From positions 186,001 through 250,000 of the forward strand of contig JAZDOK010000100.1 of the NCBI GenBank assembly GCA_043798715.1: 64,000 bases of DNA. Direction: 5' to 3'. The stretch comes from JAZDOK01 sp043798715 (GTDB lineage: Bacteria; Vulcanimicrobiota; JAZDOK01). The notes under the pieces were generated by a model, which saw only the letters and a program-made list of their open reading frames with translations, was not told the DNA's origin and searched no databases. Position numbers and translations under genes: made by a program. This document shows, piece by piece, positions 60,665 to 64,000 of the stretch; the first letter of the stretch is position 1; each line of letters opens with the position of its first letter.

Positions 60665-62861
60665 CCCACGGCAGGGCCACCGCCAGGAGCAGCGACCCTA
60701 CCAGCCCAACGCCGGCCGGGAGGCCCCAGAGGGGGATCATAATCGTGGAGACGAAAAAGGCCCCAAAACTGCTCCCGAAGAGGTCCCACCCGTAAACCCT
60801 GCCCAGATGAGCTTCCTCATCCGCTCTCTTCTCCAGCGACAGGCAATTGGCCGCCGGAAAGAAGAGCCCGATGCAAAGGCCGTCGAGGAACATGGCCAGA
60901 GCGAATAGAATCTGGATGGCCGCCTCCGGGATATTAAGGCCGGTAAACAAGGCATTTGAAGCCGGGAAGATAACCAGAGCCAGGGAAGCCATCCCCAACA
61001 CGCTTAAAAAGGCCGTCCTCTGAGCGTTGCGAACTGAGGAGACCGCTCGCGCAGATCCCAGGGCTGAGCCGATCATGAACATGGCGCTCAGGATGCCGGC
61101 CTGAAGGTAGATGTATCCATAGGCCGCCTGAAAAGCGGTGAAGATGAAAATTTCAAGGGCCATGGCGGAAAAACCCATAATCCAGGTCGTCATGAGAACG
61201 ACCGGGGAGCGTTTTCTGAAAATCCCCAGGGCCGCCAACAGGACCACGAAGCAGTAAAGCGGAATCAATCCAATCCTCTCCTGTCCGAACTTAAGGACCC
61301 ACTCAAGGCGGATCCCCTGCCGCGAAAGCCAGAAAAGGAGCTCGAAGAAAAAACAGAGGGGGCGGGCGTCCGTGTTGACAGTTTTATTCTCTCTGCCGCG
61401 CAGGCTCCTGAAAAACGCTTCCTTCTGGAAGGGAGAGAGACGGTGGCGGATGAGGCCCGGGCTCAGAAAATGAAGGGCAATCTTTCTTTCCTCAGCCCTC
61501 CCGATGAGGGTTTCAGGGTTAAGCGGGAGGGAAGTCGGCGAGGCCAGGAGCAGGGCGCGCCACCCGGGAATCACCTGAATCGAGGAAAAAACGCCGGAGA
61601 TCGTATCCAGGATACAGCCGTTTCTGGCCGCAAGTTCCGGGCTGATGTAGCCCTCGGCCGACTCGACGGTGACCGCCAGAATCCCTCCGGGAGTCAGTCT
61701 TCCCCGAAGATCCCGATAGAACTCCTCCGTATAGAAGCGGTTGAGAAGAAGGTTGGAAGGAGGGGGCAGGGCGCAGAATATGAGGTCGAAAGCCTCCCGG
61801 CTCCGGCGGACAAAAAGTCTCGCATCCCCGGAAACCTGCCTTATTCTGGATGAAGAAAAAGAATCTTTAAGCGGCTGGGGCAGAAATTTTTCCTCTGTCC
61901 TCAGCAGGAAGGGATCAGCTTCGAGATAGACCGCTTCTTCAACCGGGTGCTTCAGGACTTCGGCCAGAAGCCCGCCGCCGCCTCCCAGTACCAGCACTTT
62001 TTCGGGAGCCGGGTGAGCCAGAAGAGCTAGATGAGCCGTCTCTTCGTTTGAAGGGGCCTCTCCGCTTCCGGAAAGGTAAATGCCATTCTGAAAAAAATTG
62101 ACTTCTCCCTTGTTTCTGGTAACCGCGATTCTTCCGTAGGGAGACTCCAATGTGGATACAAGATTAAAACCCCTCCATTGGAGGCGATCGGCCTTTCCCT
62201 GAAGGGTCTGTGTCACTCCGCCTCCCGCCACGGTCAGAATAACGAGTGCCGCCGAAATGAAGAACCGGAGGCGTCCTTCACGGATTTTAAGAGCGACGAA
62301 AAGTGCGTTAAAGCCCGTCCAATAAAAGAGAATAGGAATGGGTTGCACGCACCGCAGGCCTAGAAAAGTGAACAAAAAACCCCCCAGGGCAAATCCCAGG
62401 GACTCCCAGAGATAGATGCGGCGCACGGCCTCCGGGGAAGAGAGGGCCGCTTCATCCTCACGGGCCGCCCGCCCCAGAAAAGCAAACTGGAGCCCCAGAA
62501 GGAAACAGGGAAAAAACAGGATGAGGAGCGCCGGGAGGAAGAGCAAGAGGCCTGGGTTCTCCCCTGGAATTCTCCCCAGAATCCCGACCCAGCGGAGAAG
62601 GAAGAGGGCGGGGAGAGGCGACAGGATCAGGAAGATCCAGGTGCCCAGGGAGGACGCCCTGGAGGAAATTTTCTGAAACGGCGGGAAGGAAGAGCAGAGG
62701 CTTCCAAGGCCGGTAAAGAGCATCCAAGCCCCCAGGTAGATCCCGAGAACCAGCTCGTTTCCCATGAACAGGCAGAGCCACTCCCGAAGGAAAACCAGCT
62801 GCAGGAAGACGGCGTTGAATCCCAGGACAAAAGCAGGTCCGTTTTTCTTCATCGCATCCAT
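60633..62861 (-). CDS. Membrane protein with spermidine-synthase-like methyltransferase-fold domain
   Basis: A 742-aa protein. N-terminal membrane helices (residues 8-215). A spermidine-synthase-like Rossmann domain from about 250 with VLVLGGGGGLLAEVLKH, YLEADPFLL, GDARLFVRR and DLIFCALPPPSNLLLNRFYTEEF, then more helices (about 510-740). Similar fused proteins are usually not true polyamine synthases. The C-terminus overlaps the 3' end of the Memo-AMMECR1 gene by 32 bases on the opposite strand. Confidence 0.85.
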   Translation of the reverse strand: MDAMKKNGPAFVLGFNAVFLQLVFLREWLCLFMGNELVLGIYLGAWMLFTGLGSLCSSFPPFQKISSRASSLGTWIFLILSPLPALFLLRWVGILGRIPGENPGLLLFLPALLILFFPCFLLGLQFAFLGRAAREDEAALSSPEAVRRIYLWESLGFALGGFLFTFLGLRCVQPIPILFYWTGFNALFVALKIREGRLRFFISAALVILTVAGGGVTQTLQGKADRLQWRGFNLVSTLESPYGRIAVTRNKGEVNFFQNGIYLSGSGEAPSNEETAHLALLAHPAPEKVLVLGGGGGLLAEVLKHPVEEAVYLEADPFLLRTEEKFLPQPLKDSFSSSRIRQVSGDARLFVRRSREAFDLIFCALPPPSNLLLNRFYTEEFYRDLRGRLTPGGILAVTVESAEGYISPELAARNGCILDTISGVFSSIQVIPGWRALLLASPTSLPLNPETLIGRAEERKIALHFLSPGLIRHRLSPFQKEAFFRSLRGRENKTVNTDARPLCFFFELLFWLSRQGIRLEWVLKFGQERIGLIPLYCFVVLLAALGIFRKRSPVVLMTTWIMGFSAMALEIFIFTAFQAAYGYIYLQAGILSAMFMIGSALGSARAVSSVRNAQRTAFLSVLGMASLALVIFPASNALFTGLNIPEAAIQILFALAMFLDGLCIGLFFPAANCLSLEKRADEEAHLGRVYGWDLFGSSFGAFFVSTIMIPLWGLPAGVGLVGSLLLAVALPWAILRRPAPRR

Positions 62862-62879
62862 ATTCTCTTAAGAATAGAC

Positions 62880-63117
62880 AGAACCTGCATGCCTATCGGT
62901 AGTCCTTATCCCCGACGTGCGAAGACCGAAGGGCTGAGACCCATCACCTTTGGCGGAACAAAAAATACCTCATGCTATAGCGTGGAATTTTTACTTTATT
63001 TTTACTCTTCCGCCCGTTTTTTTGATAGCATTTTGACTAGCCTGCGGAGTATACTACTCCCTGAAGCGAAGAACTCTTAGTTGTAACTTCCGGGGCAAAA
63101 AGGAGGAGGTAACGGGG
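62880..63117 (+). other. Leader region upstream of kdpF, possible structured RNA
   Basis: A 238-base gap between divergent genes. It holds a pairable element CCGAAGG / CCTTTGG (around 62936-62972, loop about 14 bases) and a perfect 6-bp inverted repeat GGAGTA / TACTCC at 63046-63060. I see no convincing -35/-10 pair and no match I can name to a known riboswitch. AAGGAGGAGG precedes the kdpF ATG. Confidence 0.35.
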
Positions 63118-63204
63118 ATGTTGGACATGGTGCTGGGGGGCGCGGCGGCTCTCTTCCTCCTCATATATCTTGGGTATGCTTTGATGAAAACGGAGAAATT
63201 CTGA
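63118..63204 (+). CDS. kdpF: Potassium-transport ATPase accessory subunit KdpF
   Basis: A 28-aa single-helix peptide MLDMVLGGAAALFLLIYLGY followed by ALMKTEKF, typical of KdpF, which stabilises the KdpFABC complex. RBS AAGGAGGAGG lies about 8 bases upstream. The TGA shares its A with the kdpA ATG. Confidence 0.9.
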   Translation: MLDMVLGGAAALFLLIYLGYALMKTEKF

Positions 63205-64000
63205 TGTTTCAAGTGGAGAGGGATCTCTTTCAAATTATCCTCTACCTGGCGGTCCTGATTCTTCTTGCAGTCCCACTAGGCCGTTACATGGCACGGGTTT
63301 TCAAGTTCGAAAAAACTTTTCTGGATCCCCTGGTGGAGCCTCTCGAACGCTTTATCTACCGCTTGGCTGGCGTGCACCGGGAGCGTGAGATGAACTGGAA
63401 GGAGTATGCCTTTTCCCTCCTTCTCTTTAATGGCCTCGGGATGGTACTTGTCTATCTCTTTCAGCGCTGCCAGGGCGCTCTTCCCTTTAATCCCCAACAC
63501 TTCGGCCCGGTTCCTCACTTCCTCGCCTTAAGCACGGCGGTAAGCTTCATGACCAATACGAACTGGCAGGCCTATGCCGGTGAAACCACTATGAGCCACC
63601 TGACCCAGATGGCGGCCCTGGCGGTGCAGAATTTTCTCTCCGCAGCCACCGGCATCGCCGTCGCCGTAGCCATTACGCGGGGACTGGCCCGCCGCACGGC
63701 CCGGACCATCGGGAGCTTCTGGGTGGATCTGACGAGATCCGTTCTCTGGGTGCTTCTCCCAGGTTCCCTTCTTCTGGCGCTTCTTCTGGTTTCCCAGGGG
63801 GTGATCCAGAACCTCAGACCAGACCTTGTTCTTCAGACGCTCGAAGGAGGCCGACAAACTCTGGCGATGGGACCGGTGGCCTCCCAGGAGGCCATAAAGG
63901 AGCTCGGTACCAACGGGGGAGGTTTCTTTAACGTCAACTCCGCCCATCCCTTCGAAAACCCGACGCCCCTCGCCAACTTCCTGGAGATGCTGGCCATCTT
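63204..64000 (+). CDS. kdpA: Potassium-transporting ATPase subunit A (5' part)
   Basis: The channel-like subunit of the high-affinity K+ pump; the window contains 265 codons and the gene runs on past 64000. Starts MFQVERDLFQIILYLAVLIL. Selectivity-filter-like repeats TNTNWQAYAGETTMSHLTQM and GTNGGGFFNVNSAHPFENPT are diagnostic. Follows kdpF with a one-base overlap. Confidence 0.96.
   Translation, partial: MFQVERDLFQIILYLAVLILLAVPLGRYMARVFKFEKTFLDPLVEPLERFIYRLAGVHREREMNWKEYAFSLLLFNGLGMVLVYLFQRCQGALPFNPQHFGPVPHFLALSTAVSFMTNTNWQAYAGETTMSHLTQMAALAVQNFLSAATGIAVAVAITRGLARRTARTIGSFWVDLTRSVLWVLLPGSLLLALLLVSQGVIQNLRPDLVLQTLEGGRQTLAMGPVASQEAIKELGTNGGGFFNVNSAHPFENPTPLANFLEMLAI

Overview
This is a 64 kb stretch of a bacterial chromosome with tightly packed, mostly operonic genes and moderately high GC. 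Both tRNA genes encode CCA. A SPOR protein, an S41 C-terminal processing protease, lipoproteins and a Pgl/Wbp-type glycan cassette suggest a Gram-negative-type envelope. [NiFe]-hydrogenase maturation genes, a complex I without the NADH-input subunits, and oxygen-sensitive radical SAM and molybdenum enzymes suggest an anaerobic or facultative lifestyle. I cannot name the species or phylum from sequence alone.

Layout. 1-2.1 kb: folate synthesis (folP cut by the window edge, folC). 2.2 kb: tRNA-Leu(CAG) with its own promoter. 2.56-8.1 kb: a surface-glycan cassette (SDR epimerase, monotopic phosphoglycosyl transferase, PLP aminotransferase, membrane 4,6-dehydratase) ending in an exported penicillin-recognising-type serine hydrolase. 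8.1-10.9 kb: an exported TPR-CHAT protein built on 123-bp tandem repeats. 11.0-13.1 kb: a C45-type lipoprotein hydrolase and a mobile element (RAYT transposase with perfect 22-bp terminal inverted repeats). 13.1-24.5 kb: an 11-gene complex I operon, nuoABCDHIJKLMN on the minus strand. NuoEFG are absent, and nuoI is split by a whole GltD/NfnB-like FAD/NAD(P)H oxidoreductase. nuoN and nuoC each carry an in-frame palindromic repeat. 24.5-26.4 kb: CBS-BON, Bax-inhibitor-like and holin-like small genes. 26.5-32.4 kb: FHA protein and hypF-hypC-hypD-hypE. 32.4-33.8 kb: a VapBC-type toxin-antitoxin pair and a macrodomain protein. 33.8-40.4 kb: CPBP protease, CtpA, two large uncharacterised envelope proteins and a TlpA-like lipoprotein. 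40.5-51.8 kb: central metabolism and regulation (DJ-1-like protein, class III aminotransferase, ribF, response regulator with GGDEF-like domain, SPOR, galT, glgA, malic enzyme, MATE exporter). 51.2-54.1 kb: a stand-alone molybdenum hydroxylase large subunit. 54.2 kb: initiator tRNA with promoter and bidirectional terminator. 54.4-57.9 kb: a four-gene ABC-2 exporter. 58.0-60.7 kb: a secreted AmmeMemoRadiSam pair. 60.6-62.9 kb: a membrane spermidine-synthase-like protein. 63.1 kb to the end: kdpF and the start of kdpA.

The most interesting object is the complex I operon. Its layout suggests that electrons enter from NAD(P)H through a flavoprotein module nested inside NuoI rather than through NuoEFG. 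Second is the in-frame capture of mobile palindromes by nuoN (related to the RAYT element next door) and nuoC. Third is the AmmeMemoRadiSam pair, in which the radical SAM enzyme and the Memo-AMMECR1 fusion both start with export signals.
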